From positions 1-64,000 of the forward strand of contig NZ_JACIJM010000014.1 in assembly GCF_014199395.1 (NCBI RefSeq): 64,000 nucleotides of DNA. Direction: 5' to 3'. Source of the stretch: Yoonia ponticola. Lineage in GTDB: Bacteria > Pseudomonadota > Alphaproteobacteria > Rhodobacterales > Rhodobacteraceae. This document shows, one piece after another, positions 16,037 to 26,215 of this stretch. Numbering within the stretch: position 1 is the stretch's first letter; every line of letters begins with the position of its first letter. The notes under the pieces are model-generated. The model was not told the origin of the DNA and made no database searches. It was given only the letters and a program-made list of their open reading frames with translations. A program made the position numbers and the translations under genes.

Positions 16037-16719
16037 GTCTGGTCTCCAGTGTTCGGTTCCAAGGCCACCACGTGAGTGTGGGGGCATGGCCGAATGCCTG
16101 GTTTCCGAATCTGCCCGGGTCAGGGACGGCGCAGCCGCCGGCTTGCCGGGCGCAAAAGTTTTCCGCGCGCAACACCCGACACGCGCGCGCCCTCACGCAC
16201 GGGACCGCCCCAAGCCACAGGCCCCGTCCTCGCCGAAAAGTTTTGCGATCCTTGACGCGGGCTGATTTGGGGGCCATCCGGAGGATATGCTTCCACGCTC
16301 ATGTGTGTGTGTTTTGACGGTAGGTTTGCCCGACACGAGCAGGCAAACGGCCCGACCGGACGCGGGAGACGGATGCAGCGGCGGGATCGTTTTGCCCCGC
16401 AAAACAGACCAGAGCGCAATCCGGCGGAGCGGCCGGGGAGGGACGTGCTCGCGAGGCGGGCAAACCGGGACGCCAAGCGCAACGCCGCGGTGAGGCCGCA
16501 TGGCCGAATGCGCGACGGACCGAAGGGCCGTTCTCGCCTGCGACACGCGAAGCCGAGCAGGGGAGGACGACAGGCTGGGACTCAGGTCGATGGTCGAGTG
16601 CACAAAACCGACACACTCCGCATGCAAACCGTGCAAATTGTCTGGTCTGTTAAAGGGTTCGGATGTAGAAAAGACCCTATCAACGCTGAAAATGATCATT
16701 CAGAAAGAGCAGTTCGACT
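16037..16719. other. Gene-free GC-rich stretch
   Basis: No coding frame here is convincing. A 14-mer, GCATGGCCGAATGC, occurs twice in the same orientation (16084-16097 and 16498-16511). The last 80 bases are AT-richer and should hold the promoter for the AAA ATPase/protease pair. Confidence 0.5.
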
Positions 16720-17802
16720 TTGGCTTCCGCCCAACAACTCATCGGTCTCGTCAAGAGCCACGCAGAAGGGGACGCTGATCGTTTTTACGATCTGGCGATG
16801 CAACTCTCGGCGGCCGAAGAGCAGAAGGGACACACCCGACTGGCTGAACAGTTGCGGCAGTGGGCTGAAGCGGGGCAAAAGCCGCCAGCAAAGCGAACCC
16901 CTGCAGTCACCCCTATCGCAACGCCTCGCGGCGATCTTGCAGAGTTTCTTGCCGCGTCTTATCCGACGGAGCGACTCGTCGATGTAATCTTACCGGATAG
17001 GATTAGGAGTGAACTGTCGCATCTCGTCTTCGAGACGCGTATGCGCGAAAAGCTCGAGGCAAAAGGCCTGAAGCCACGGAGGCGCGTTCTCCTCTCTGGT
17101 CCTCCCGGTACCGGCAAGACACTGAGTGCGTCAGCACTGGCCGGGGAGCTGCAGTACCCCTTATTTTCGGTCATGCTCCACGGTCTAATAACGAAGTTCA
17201 TGGGCGAAACGGCGCAGAAATTGAAGATGGTCTTTGATGCCATCAAGACGACACGCGGTATCTACCTGTTCGATGAAATTGACGCTTTGGCTGCGGCCCG
17301 GGGCGGTGAGAACGATGTCGGCGAAGCCCGGCGGGTTCTGAACTCATTCTTGCAGTTCCTGGATGAAGACACAGGGCCTTCGATCGTCGTCGCCACTACA
17401 AACTTGCCGGGAATTCTTGACCGTGCCGTTCTGCGCCGCTTCGATCTCGTGTTGCCCTATGTGATGCCCGATGGTCCCGCCATCCGACAGGCACTCGAAC
17501 GCCGTCTGATCGGTTTCTCGTTCAATCGAATAGGATGGAAGCGGGTGACGGATGTCGCCACTGGCCTCTCAACGGCCGATATTGTGGCGGCGGCGGAAGA
17601 TGCCGCGAGACGTGCGGTTTTGAATGATACTGACAAGATTGCGACACAGGATTTGCTTGACGCCCTCGAACGCCGACGGTCGCTCCAAGATTTAGGGACC
17701 AATGACAATGGCACGAGAGCTTCCACACTTCCACCTTCGCAATCTAGGACAACCTCGCCCATTCCAGGCAAAAGGCCGGGGCGGGTCCAAAAGACCAAGT
17801 GA
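16720..17802 (+). CDS. iteA: AAA ATPase, IteA-like anti-phage component
   Basis: A 360-residue AAA+ ATPase. Walker A GPPGTGKT is at residues 127-134, Walker B is GIYLFDEIDALAAARGG, followed by a sensor-1 VVATTNL and an arginine-finger region RAVLRRFDLVLPY. The N-terminus (to about 60) is a small helical domain, LIGLVKSHAEGDADRFYDLAM, seen in this family. It is paired with a subtilisin-like protease whose start lies inside this gene's 3' end. The pair matches my memory of NCBI's 'anti-phage ATPase IteA' and 'S8 family anti-phage peptidase IteS'. The first codon is TTG; no in-frame ATG lies nearby upstream. Confidence 0.8.
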   Translation: MASAQQLIGLVKSHAEGDADRFYDLAMQLSAAEEQKGHTRLAEQLRQWAEAGQKPPAKRTPAVTPIATPRGDLAEFLAASYPTERLVDVILPDRIRSELSHLVFETRMREKLEAKGLKPRRRVLLSGPPGTGKTLSASALAGELQYPLFSVMLHGLITKFMGETAQKLKMVFDAIKTTRGIYLFDEIDALAAARGGENDVGEARRVLNSFLQFLDEDTGPSIVVATTNLPGILDRAVLRRFDLVLPYVMPDGPAIRQALERRLIGFSFNRIGWKRVTDVATGLSTADIVAAAEDAARRAVLNDTDKIATQDLLDALERRRSLQDLGTNDNGTRASTLPPSQSRTTSPIPGKRPGRVQKTK

Positions 17803-20173
17803 TGTCCCCAATCGCGCTGCGCACGCCCAAGCGCTGCTTCAGGCCATCGACGCGTTGCCGGATATTCCGGCCACTGAGCTTCCCGGCGTTTATCTCGAAA
17901 TCAGCTCCCGTATCGACGAGCGCCTGAAAAAGGATAGCCTAGACGCCAGTGGCCTTATGCTTCTCCGCATCGAAGATTTTCCTATTCCAGGTGGCGCCCA
18001 AGAGCGTGCGACGGTGTTTGCAACAGCCAAGGGTATTGAGAACCTGCGCAAAAAGGTCGACCAGTTTCGGACGGAAGACACGCCTGATCGCGAGAAAGAT
18101 GGTGAATTCATCCCGGGCCGACCAAAGAATGCAGACTTGGTTCAAAGCGTCAATGCCATTACGGAAGCGGGATTGCGTGCCCTCTGGCGCAGCCCGCCGG
18201 GCAAGTTTCCCGCGGCGGATATTGCAGCAGTCTGGGAGGTTTGGCTCGAGCCCCAAATGACCGAGGCCTTCGTTGCAGCAGCGCCTATCTTTGGTGTGAC
18301 TGTGGGCGCGGATCGGCTGGAGTTTCCCGAAGATACAGTGGTGGTCGTCCAGGCCGATCGCAATCAGCTTGCCCAAGCCGTCCGGCGACTGGGTGGCGTA
18401 CGCGCACTTGCCGCTCCGACAATCACTGCAGATTTCTTTGACGGCTTGCCGGTGGCCGAACAGGCACAGTGGGTCGATGAGCTTTCAGGCCGGACCACCT
18501 ATTCGGATCACCCCAATGCTGGCTACGTTACGCTCCTGGATACTGGTATCAGTCGGGCGCATCCTCTGATTCAGCCGGCGCTTAGCGTGGATGACCGACA
18601 TGCCGCAAATCCGGCTTGGGGATTGGAGGATGTGAAGGGCCATGGAACGCAGATGGGAGGACTCGCGCTCTTTGGCGATCTGACGCAAAAACTTCATCAG
18701 GCGAACCCAGTTATGGTCATGAACCGTCTGGAATCCGTCAAACTCCTGCCAGATGCCGGCATGAACCCGCATCATCTCCTAGGCGCGGTGACCAGGCAGG
18801 CGATCAATGCGGTCGAACAGGTTGGTCCCCGACGCCGTACTTTCACCATGACGACGACGACGGGTGAGGATACGCCGCACGACGGTGCCCCGACCTCGTG
18901 GTCGACGGAAGTCGATCAGCTTGCCGCCGGTGTTTCAGGTGGACTCAGACAGCAGCGCCTGGTGCTGGTTTCGGCAGGGAATACCGACAACTTCACCTTT
19001 GGTGCCGGAAACTACCTCGACCGATGCGATCACGAAGACAACGAGATCGAGTCGCCTGCCCAAGCGTGGAATGTTTTGTCTGTTGGAGCCTTTACCGAGA
19101 AGACTGTACTACCAAACGGAGACCCGGCCCAAGCGCTTGCACCATTCGGCGATCTATCGCCAGCTTCGAGAACTGCATCGTGGTCGTCCCATTGGCCGAA
19201 CAAGCCGGACGTTGTCCTTGAGGGCGGAAACTGGGCGCTAAGTGCCATGCCTCCGCCAATGCGGCATGGATGGTTGTCGCTCCTTTCGACGCACCATAAT
19301 TATCCGGTCCGATCTTTCACATTCACCTTCGACACCAGCGCTGCGACAGCGCTTGCAGCGAAGGATGTAACGGAACTCTGGTCGGATTATCCGACACTTT
19401 GGCCCGAGACAGTCCGTGGTCTCTATGTGTCTTCCGCGCGTTGGACTCAGCAGATGCGAGCACATTTGCCGGCCCAAGCGAACAAAGGTCAATACATGCC
19501 GCTTTTTCAGCGCTATGGATTTGGCGTTCCGGACATGGCCCGTGCCCGCCGCAGCGCGTCGAACGCGCTGACACTCATCGTGGAAGACACGATTACACCC
19601 TACGGAATCTCCGAAAAGACCGGCGGTGATGTCCACAATGAGTTGAAGCTCTTCGCCCTACCCTGGCCCGTTGAGGCTTTGCGCGCGCTCGGCAATGCCG
19701 ACGTTACCTTGCGGGTGGCGCTAAGCAGCTTTATTGCTCCAAACCCGTCAGAAGCCTCACGCGGCGTTCGTTATCGCTACGCATCCCACAATCTGCGGTT
19801 CCAACTCAATCGCGCCGGCGAGAACGAAGCCCAATTCCTAGCTCGGATCAGCAAGGCGGCCGAACAGCCCGACGGTCCCGCAAACGACGAGGATGATCTT
19901 TGGGACTACGGTAGCAATCGGCGCCATGTCGGATCGCTGCACATCGATCAACTGACTTGCAAGGCATCAGATCTCGCAAGGCGAAACTTGTTGGCCGTTC
20001 ACCCAGTCACTGGATGGTGGAAATCCAAAAAGCTTCTCGCCGAAGGTTTGCCTTCTGTGCGCTATGCATTAATCGTAGAAATCGATGCGGAAGGGTTGGA
20101 CACCGAACTCTATGCCGAGGTTCAAGTAGCTGTCGGAGCCCTAATTGCCGCTCAAGCGGTTGTGCAAGTTTGA
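17708..20173 (+). CDS. iteS: Subtilisin-like S8 protease, IteS-like
   Basis: An 821-residue cytoplasmic serine protease without a signal peptide. The triad can be placed: Asp278 in TLLDTGISRAHPL, His312 in KGHGTQMGGLALFG, Ser544 in FTFDTSAATALAA. Conserved family stretches include VSAGNTDN (oxyanion Asn region) and YPTLWPETVRGLYVSSARWT after the Ser. The residue before Thr-Ser is Asp542, where subtilases nearly always have Gly. The start MARELPHFHLRNLG lies 95 bp inside the ATPase gene, an unusually long overlap that couples both products. The likely role is ATPase-controlled proteolysis triggered by phage infection, by analogy with IteAS. Confidence 0.8.
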   Translation: MARELPHFHLRNLGQPRPFQAKGRGGSKRPSDVPNRAAHAQALLQAIDALPDIPATELPGVYLEISSRIDERLKKDSLDASGLMLLRIEDFPIPGGAQERATVFATAKGIENLRKKVDQFRTEDTPDREKDGEFIPGRPKNADLVQSVNAITEAGLRALWRSPPGKFPAADIAAVWEVWLEPQMTEAFVAAAPIFGVTVGADRLEFPEDTVVVVQADRNQLAQAVRRLGGVRALAAPTITADFFDGLPVAEQAQWVDELSGRTTYSDHPNAGYVTLLDTGISRAHPLIQPALSVDDRHAANPAWGLEDVKGHGTQMGGLALFGDLTQKLHQANPVMVMNRLESVKLLPDAGMNPHHLLGAVTRQAINAVEQVGPRRRTFTMTTTTGEDTPHDGAPTSWSTEVDQLAAGVSGGLRQQRLVLVSAGNTDNFTFGAGNYLDRCDHEDNEIESPAQAWNVLSVGAFTEKTVLPNGDPAQALAPFGDLSPASRTASWSSHWPNKPDVVLEGGNWALSAMPPPMRHGWLSLLSTHHNYPVRSFTFTFDTSAATALAAKDVTELWSDYPTLWPETVRGLYVSSARWTQQMRAHLPAQANKGQYMPLFQRYGFGVPDMARARRSASNALTLIVEDTITPYGISEKTGGDVHNELKLFALPWPVEALRALGNADVTLRVALSSFIAPNPSEASRGVRYRYASHNLRFQLNRAGENEAQFLARISKAAEQPDGPANDEDDLWDYGSNRRHVGSLHIDQLTCKASDLARRNLLAVHPVTGWWKSKKLLAEGLPSVRYALIVEIDAEGLDTELYAEVQVAVGALIAAQAVVQV

Positions 20174-20274
20174 CTCTATTGGAGACGCTGTGCAGCGCTT
20201 CCAATCTAGACAATGCGTCTACATCGGACCGCCTCATGCAATCGCCATTCGATCGCTCGACTGACCCAGGCATG

Positions 20275-20309
20275 AAAAAAGGGGAACCGTGATCCCACGG
20301 CTCCCCTTT
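20275..20309 (-). terminator. Intrinsic terminator after the DUF736 gene
   Basis: Read on the minus strand, GGGGAGCCGTG...CACGGTTCCCC forms a strong stem with a short loop and is followed directly by six T residues. It lies about 30 bp past the DUF736 stop and also between convergent genes, so it may serve the protease gene from the other side, although the T-run there is only three. Confidence 0.8.
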
Positions 20310-20340
20310 CGGATCAGATCGTCTCCCCCTCGCGGGCCGA

Positions 20341-21069
20341 TTAGGCGACCAAGGAGAGCCCCGCGCCCGCGTCCTGCGGCTGCTCACCGCTGTCGATGAA
20401 CGGGATGATCGAGAAGGTCTGCCCGCCGCGCTGTTCTTCGTTCTGCACGGCGTTGACGCGCAGGTCGCCATCAGGCGTGTTGATCAGCAGCGACAGGTAG
20501 TCATTGCCCGTGCGGCTGCTTTTGGCCATCCAGGCCGAGCCGACGCGGATCGGTGTGCCCCGGGGCGAGCTGACCTCGATCCGGTAATCGGGGTGGGTCT
20601 CCTCGGATTTGTAGCTGTTCTCGATCAGCATGAACTCCAGATCGAACATCATGTTGGCGATGTAGCCGGTGAAGGCGTTGTCGGCGTCCATGGCGGTGAG
20701 CTCGCCCGAGATCGAGCCGGATTTCATCAGGCCGTTCGAGACCAGTGGGATGATCTCGAACGCGCCGCGTTGGGCCGCACGCGCCTCTTTCGTCTGCACC
20801 GCGTTGACCCGGAACGGGCCCAAGCCGACATCGATCTGCATCGAGATGTAGGGGTTGCCGCTGGTATTGCCGGTCTCGTTCCAGGCCGTGCCGATGCGCA
20901 CCTTGCGGCCCGACTTGTTGATTGCCGTGACGTCAAAATCCGGACTGCGTTCGGACATCTTGGCCCGTGCCTCGAGCTGGATGGCGATGTCAAAGCGCGT
21001 CGAATGGATCATGCCGGTGTATTCGGCGGCAGCGGTCTCGGCGTTGCGGGTAAGGGTTCCTGCGAACAT
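20341..21069 (-). CDS. DUF736 protein, tandem-domain form
   Basis: A 242-residue plasmid protein. Two related halves are visible: DFDVTAINKSGRKVRIGTAW...NPYISMQIDVGLGPFRVNAVQ (about 45-95) and DYRIEVSSPRGTPIRVGSAW...NDYLSLLINTPDGDLRVNAVQNEE (about 165-225). Each is a DUF736 unit, so the protein is an internal duplication; single-domain forms of about 100 residues are common. The ATG at 21069 follows AAGGA. Function is unproven; DUF736 genes commonly sit in conjugation/accessory blocks like this one. Confidence 0.85.
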   Translation of the reverse strand: MFAGTLTRNAETAAAEYTGMIHSTRFDIAIQLEARAKMSERSPDFDVTAINKSGRKVRIGTAWNETGNTSGNPYISMQIDVGLGPFRVNAVQTKEARAAQRGAFEIIPLVSNGLMKSGSISGELTAMDADNAFTGYIANMMFDLEFMLIENSYKSEETHPDYRIEVSSPRGTPIRVGSAWMAKSSRTGNDYLSLLINTPDGDLRVNAVQNEEQRGGQTFSIIPFIDSGEQPQDAGAGLSLVA

Positions 21070-21194
21070 GGGATAGTTCCTTCTTGGATTGGCCGGTGCC
21101 TGACGTTCTTGCCAGCGCATCCGGGATTGCTTTTTCGACCCCTCCTGGGATCACAAACTAGAAAGCTCGCTTTCCTTTCTTCCCAACCTTCAGT

Positions 21195-21500
21195 TCAGCG
21201 CTGGCGCCTGAGAGACTGTGCCACCTCCCCGCCGGGTACGACGCCCCTCCCCTGCCCGTCTGGTCTCAGTTGGCTATCCTGGCGCTTCTCGTCGCCACCC
21301 TCCGGTCCAGCGATAAAGAACTCTGCTTCCTCCCCGTTCAACCGCTGCCCGCTCCGGTCGGTCAGCCCGATGGTGCTGCCGTTCGGCTCAAACGTAATCA
21401 GGTATTGGCCGAGGCTGTCCTTTTGCACGCGGTAGCCGGTGTTGGCCCAATGCACGGTCCGACCGGCATCGATGGCGGCTTTGATCTCTTCGAGTGTCAT
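21195..21500 (-). CDS. Small conserved protein downstream of strawberry-notch gene
   Basis: A 101-residue protein beginning MTLEEIKAAIDAGRTVHWAN, with a central beta pattern (GYRVQKDSLGQYLITFEPNG) and a charged, probably disordered tail. Its ATG lies 14 bp after the strawberry-notch stop and has GGAGG six bases upstream, so it is the second gene of that operon. I do not recognise a domain. Confidence 0.7.
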   Translation of the reverse strand: MTLEEIKAAIDAGRTVHWANTGYRVQKDSLGQYLITFEPNGSTIGLTDRSGQRLNGEEAEFFIAGPEGGDEKRQDSQLRPDGQGRGVVPGGEVAQSLRRQR

Positions 21501-21514
21501 GATCGCCTCCGTGC

Positions 21515-24500
21515 CTATTCCGCTGCCACTGAAGCCACGTTCTGCGCGGCTGACGTTTCGGTTCCAACGATCCGGGCCAGAATGCGGCCCGTGTCGATCC
21601 CGTCTCCATGCGGCAGGAACACCCGCAGCTGGAAGGAGATGATCTCCGTGAAACACCCCATGGCCTTGAGACCTTCAATCATGCCCCGATCCGCACCACC
21701 CAGCTCGAGACGCATCTCGCCTGCGACCCGGCGACGGGTCAGGGTGAGACCCCGGCCCAGATCGACAGGTACGGTGGTGCCGAGGGCGGCGGTCAGCATC
21801 TCCTGCGGTGTTTGCGGGTTGGAGACGAGGAAGCGGGCGCGCAGCGCTGCCGCCCCTTCCTCGCTCAGCGTGCGCCCGATCATCGCCGTCGCCCCGTCAG
21901 GCGTGACCCGGTAGATGCGTTCATTGGTGGTCGGAATGTCCTTCCAGATCGGCAGCAGCAGCCCGGTCAGCAGGTAGAGCTTCGTCGTGGTGGTTTTTGG
22001 CAGGGACGCAGCCTCTGCGTCCCAAAGCTGGGTGAACTCGGGCCGCTCAATGTCTTCCCAAGCCGAGGACTCGAACCGCGCCTCTTCGAGATAGCTGGAC
22101 CCGTTTGGCCTCACCGCCTTGCGCATCAGCGTGACAATGTCCTCGTCATACATCTGCATGGGGCGCGCCGAGATGAGCGCCGCGCGACCGGAGGCGCGAT
22201 TCACCATCGGCAGCTTGTCGGGATTGCGCGATATGGCCTCTTCGGCGCCCAGGACATACACTGGGTCCGTCACCTCAAGTCCGATGATCCGCGTCACGGC
22301 GCCGGATTTCGGGCAGGTCCAGAGATCCTCTGTGGAGACCTGTTCGATCTTTTCGCCACGCAGGGTTTCCACGCCGAGATCGAGCGTGCCCGCCGCGCGC
22401 GCCCGTTCAGTCTGATCGGCAATCCGGCGCATGAACTCGGCAAAGAGCGCGTTCTGCATGTGGATGGGAAGGGCAAGCATCCGGTTGAGAAACCGCTGGA
22501 TCGGGGGAAGCTCCTCAAGGAGCACCCCGTCCTTGTCGATCAGTCGCAGGGCTGTCCAGTCGGCGAAGCTCTCGTAGCTCATCGCCTCAGCGCGCCCGGC
22601 GGCAAGATCGGCGAAATACCCACGCAGCGCTGCTCGCGCGATCGGGCTTTCGAGATTGTCCTCCTCGCGGAACATGCCTTGCGAGCCGGTCTCGCGCTGA
22701 CCCTTCGTCAGGGCCCCCAGCTGGTCGAGGCGTTTGGCTATAGTCGAGGTGAAACGCTTCTCGCCATGCACATCCGAGGTGCAGACCCGGAAGAAGGGCG
22801 CGCTGACCTGAGCCGAGCGATGCGTGCGGCCCAGCCCCTGGATGGCCGCATCGGCGCGCCAGCCGGGCTCCAGCAGGTAGTGCCGCCGCCGTTTCTGGTT
22901 CTTCGCCGTTTGCGCCGCGTGATAGGACCGGCCCGTGCCGCCTGCATCGGAGAAGATCAGGATATCCTTCTCACCGTCCATGAAGGCTTGGGTTTCGGAG
23001 GAATTGCTGCTGGCGGCGCGCTTCTCGATGAAAAGATGACCATCCTCGGCCTTCAAAGGGCGGATGGAGCGCCCGGTGACCTCTGCCACGGCCTCGTCGC
23101 CAAAGGCCCAGAGGATCTGGTCGAGCGCCGAGGGGATCGGGGCGAGCGTCATCAACTCCATCATGGCCGCATCGCGCAGGGCGAGCGCCTCGCGCGAGAC
23201 GACGAGCGCGCCAGTTTCATCGCGCAACGGCTCGGGCACCATATTGCCGTCGATCTCGACCAGCTTTTGCGCATGAATCGGGAAAGCCTGTTCGAGGTAG
23301 CCGAGAACATAGTCGCGCGGCGTCAAGGCACCCTCGACGAGTTCATCCTCCGGGTCCATCGCCTCAAGCCGACGCTTCAGCAGGCTCTCGCCTGTCGAAA
23401 CCACCTGGATGACGCAAGCCCTGCCCGCCGCCAGATCGTCCTTGATTGCGCGGATGATGGTCGGGGCTTTCATGCCCATCAGGAGATGGTTGAAGAAGCG
23501 CTGTTTCGTGCTCTCGAAGCGGGACTTGGCCGAGGCGCGTGCGGCCGAGGCATTAGTCTCTCCCGAGGCGTCGTTGACGCCGGTCGCCGTCAGCGCGGCT
23601 TCGAGATTGTGGTGGATCGTCCGAAACGAAGTCGCGTATGCGTCGTAGATCTCGATCTGGGCCGGGGTCAGCGCATGTTCCAGCACATCATATTCCACGC
23701 CATCAAAGCTGAGGGCACGCGCCGTGTAGAGCCCGAGCGTCTTGAGATCGCGCGCGACCACCTCCATGGCAGCAACGCCACCGGCTTCCATCGCCGACAC
23801 GAAACTCTCGCGGCTCGGGAAGGGGTATTCCTGCCCCTGCCCCCAGAGACCGAGACGCGCGGCATAGGCCAGGTTGTGCACGCTCGTGGCGCCCGTGGCC
23901 GAAATGTAGAAGACGCGAGCGCGGGGTGCTGCCAGTTGCAGCCGCAGGCCTGCAAGGCCCTGCTGGGAGGGTTTGGCCCCCCTGCCCTGCTCGGACCCCG
24001 CCGCATTCTGCATGGCATGGGCCTCATCAAAGGCCAGCACGCCTTCAAAGTCTTCGCCCATCCAGTCCAGGATCTGGCTCAGTCGCGTGGTGCCGCATTT
24101 GCCCGCGGACCGCAGCGTGGCGTAGGTGACGAAAAGGATCCCGTCGCCCATCGGGACGGGCTGGTCCGGTTTCCATTTGGAGAGCGGCTGGATGTCGGCG
24201 GGCGAGCCGCCGAGATCGGTCCAGTCGCGGATCGCGTCCTCGATGAGCGCGGCGGACTTAGAGACCCAGATCGCCTTTCTGCGACCGGCCAGCCAGTTCA
24301 AAAGGATGAGCCCGGCGCATTCGCGCCCCTTGCCGCAACCGGTGCCATCTCCGAGGAAATAGCCGAGGCGATAGGCACGTGCATCCGGGTCATCATCGGT
24401 GCGCGTTAGCTTGGTCTGGTCGTCGTCGATGGTAAACCGACCGGGCAGATCACGCCCATGGGCATCATGCGCCATGATGATGGTCTCGAGCTGCGCCTCG

Positions 24501-25789
24501 GAGAGATGTCCCTCCTCAATCAGCCTGGCAGGCAGGCGCAAGTCATCACTGCCCGTGTTTGAGGGCATGCGCGGGGCAACCGAGGCCATGGCGATGCTTT
24601 CAACGAGCGGGGTGGGATGTTCCTGCGCACCCGCGATCTCGATCCGCTGCGGACGGTAGCGCGCATAGATGTCCGAGATGGGCGTGTTGTCGCGCGGGAT
24701 ATCAAGGCTCGTGAAAACTAGCGGGACAACGGCATTGGCTCGGGGTTTGGAGGCGGCGACAGGCGCAGCGGCGGTCTTGCGCGGGGCAGAGGATGGAACG
24801 GTCGGCCGCCCGTTAGGGATCGCCGCTGCCTGTTGTACGCGGCGCATATTGGTCCTGGTTGCGGCCACGGCATCGACATATGCCAAGGCTTCATCCAGAT
24901 CCCGCATAGGGACGCGGATCATTTCGCCGTCCTCCTGCTCCTTGTCAAAGACCATCAGCTGGGTTTCGACAGAGGTGCCGAGCTTGCGGTAGACCTGCCC
25001 CGGCATCGTCAGCGCCAATCGTGGCGTCAGGAGACCGCAGGCGCGGGACCAATGCGCGGCATCGCGTTCGGGCGTGAACCCCGGCGGCATGATCGCCACC
25101 AGGCGCCCACCTGGTGCCAGGCGCTTTGCAGCCGCAATGAGATGTTTGGCGGCGATGTGCTTGTCCCGCGACCGATCGACCGAGGAGGCGAAGGGCGGAT
25201 TCATCACCACGACGTCGGGCAGAACAGGAGTCTGCAACAGATCGTCGATATGTTCCCCGTCATGGCCTGTGACCTCGCCGCCGAAAACCGCGCGCAGGAG
25301 GCGCTGGCGAAAGGGGTCGATTTCATTGAGCAAAAGCGTGGCACCGGCCCGTGCAGCGAAAGCAGCCGGGGCACCCGTACCAGCCGACGGCTCCAGCACG
25401 GTCTCACCCTTGCGAATGGCTGCCGCCCGCACCGTCAGGGCCGCGAAAGGCAACGGCGTGGAGAACTGCTGCAACCGGATTTGCTGCTCCGACCGGCGGG
25501 TTTCCGTGAGGAGCCGTGAGGCAAGGAGTTTTGCGGCGTAGTAATCATCCTCACTGTTGTCGCCACGTAGCAGCGCCTGCACAGCCGTGGCCTGCATCAG
25601 GTCGTAGGCCATGCGCCAGTCCCAGGTGCCGCCAGCATCGCTGCCATGAAACGTCTCGCGCATGATACGCGCGAGCGCTGAGCTGCGCAGGGGTTGATGC
25701 TCGATCTCCGCGCCGATCTGCTCTAGCGCAGAGGCGAGGTCAGGGCGGGAGATTGAGAGAGTCGGGTTCGCTGAGTTGGGCTTGGTCAT
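21515..25789 (-). CDS. Strawberry-notch-like helicase with N-terminal methyltransferase
   Basis: A very large (1424-residue) plasmid protein. Residues 80-300 form an N6-adenine-type methyltransferase: VLEPSAGTGAPAAFAARAG (SAM loop) and VVMNPPFASSVDRSRDKH (NPPF catalytic motif). From about 480 a superfamily 2 helicase follows: LGDGTGCGKGRECAGLIL (motif I-like) and VLAFDEAHAMQNAAG (DEAH), with a strawberry-notch C-terminal part. Such fusions are common on conjugative elements and are thought to protect or modify incoming DNA. The ATG at 25789 is chosen because the family-like MTKPNSANPTLSISRP begins there and GGAAATCC precedes it. Confidence 0.88.
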   Translation of the reverse strand: MTKPNSANPTLSISRPDLASALEQIGAEIEHQPLRSSALARIMRETFHGSDAGGTWDWRMAYDLMQATAVQALLRGDNSEDDYYAAKLLASRLLTETRRSEQQIRLQQFSTPLPFAALTVRAAAIRKGETVLEPSAGTGAPAAFAARAGATLLLNEIDPFRQRLLRAVFGGEVTGHDGEHIDDLLQTPVLPDVVVMNPPFASSVDRSRDKHIAAKHLIAAAKRLAPGGRLVAIMPPGFTPERDAAHWSRACGLLTPRLALTMPGQVYRKLGTSVETQLMVFDKEQEDGEMIRVPMRDLDEALAYVDAVAATRTNMRRVQQAAAIPNGRPTVPSSAPRKTAAAPVAASKPRANAVVPLVFTSLDIPRDNTPISDIYARYRPQRIEIAGAQEHPTPLVESIAMASVAPRMPSNTGSDDLRLPARLIEEGHLSEAQLETIIMAHDAHGRDLPGRFTIDDDQTKLTRTDDDPDARAYRLGYFLGDGTGCGKGRECAGLILLNWLAGRRKAIWVSKSAALIEDAIRDWTDLGGSPADIQPLSKWKPDQPVPMGDGILFVTYATLRSAGKCGTTRLSQILDWMGEDFEGVLAFDEAHAMQNAAGSEQGRGAKPSQQGLAGLRLQLAAPRARVFYISATGATSVHNLAYAARLGLWGQGQEYPFPSRESFVSAMEAGGVAAMEVVARDLKTLGLYTARALSFDGVEYDVLEHALTPAQIEIYDAYATSFRTIHHNLEAALTATGVNDASGETNASAARASAKSRFESTKQRFFNHLLMGMKAPTIIRAIKDDLAAGRACVIQVVSTGESLLKRRLEAMDPEDELVEGALTPRDYVLGYLEQAFPIHAQKLVEIDGNMVPEPLRDETGALVVSREALALRDAAMMELMTLAPIPSALDQILWAFGDEAVAEVTGRSIRPLKAEDGHLFIEKRAASSNSSETQAFMDGEKDILIFSDAGGTGRSYHAAQTAKNQKRRRHYLLEPGWRADAAIQGLGRTHRSAQVSAPFFRVCTSDVHGEKRFTSTIAKRLDQLGALTKGQRETGSQGMFREEDNLESPIARAALRGYFADLAAGRAEAMSYESFADWTALRLIDKDGVLLEELPPIQRFLNRMLALPIHMQNALFAEFMRRIADQTERARAAGTLDLGVETLRGEKIEQVSTEDLWTCPKSGAVTRIIGLEVTDPVYVLGAEEAISRNPDKLPMVNRASGRAALISARPMQMYDEDIVTLMRKAVRPNGSSYLEEARFESSAWEDIERPEFTQLWDAEAASLPKTTTTKLYLLTGLLLPIWKDIPTTNERIYRVTPDGATAMIGRTLSEEGAAALRARFLVSNPQTPQEMLTAALGTTVPVDLGRGLTLTRRRVAGEMRLELGGADRGMIEGLKAMGCFTEIISFQLRVFLPHGDGIDTGRILARIVGTETSAAQNVASVAAE

Positions 25790-26215
25790 GGGGATTTCCT
25801 TTGGATGAGAGTCTGAGTTCCAAAGGACAAAAAGCCCACTTTCCACCTTTCCTCGGGTCCGGCCCGATAGCTATGGAGAAGGACGGGCCGTCAACGCGGG
25901 CAGCCCTCTTCAGCATCGAAGAAAAGGCCACGCAGCCAAGCCGCTGAACCTGTCTCTCGAGAAGCCGACATCGAGGCAGAGCGCGGCGAATGACCGCCAG
26001 GAGCCCACTTTGCCGCTTTTCGACAGCGCAGCTAAAGTCTGTTACCGTGGTGAGAGGCGACGATGATCAAAAGCGCCTTGGATATTAAACAGGGTTTATT
26101 GAAGCGCCAAACGAAGAATTTGTGAGCTCTCCAATGTTTTTTTTCGGGAGGCGTGCGAAAATCTACTTGGTTAATGCATTTCATAACTCATGCGAGAATT
26201 TCGTAATTCTATAGA
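25790..26215. other. Intergenic stretch with promoter region
   Basis: No gene seen. At 25826-25844 is a 19-mer that matches 33526-33544 at 18 of 19 positions; there the copy is half of a terminator stem, while here it has no partner arm. The segment 26040-26215 is AT-rich and lies past the HPP gene's stop; it may contain a terminator but no clear stem with a T-run was found. Confidence 0.4.
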
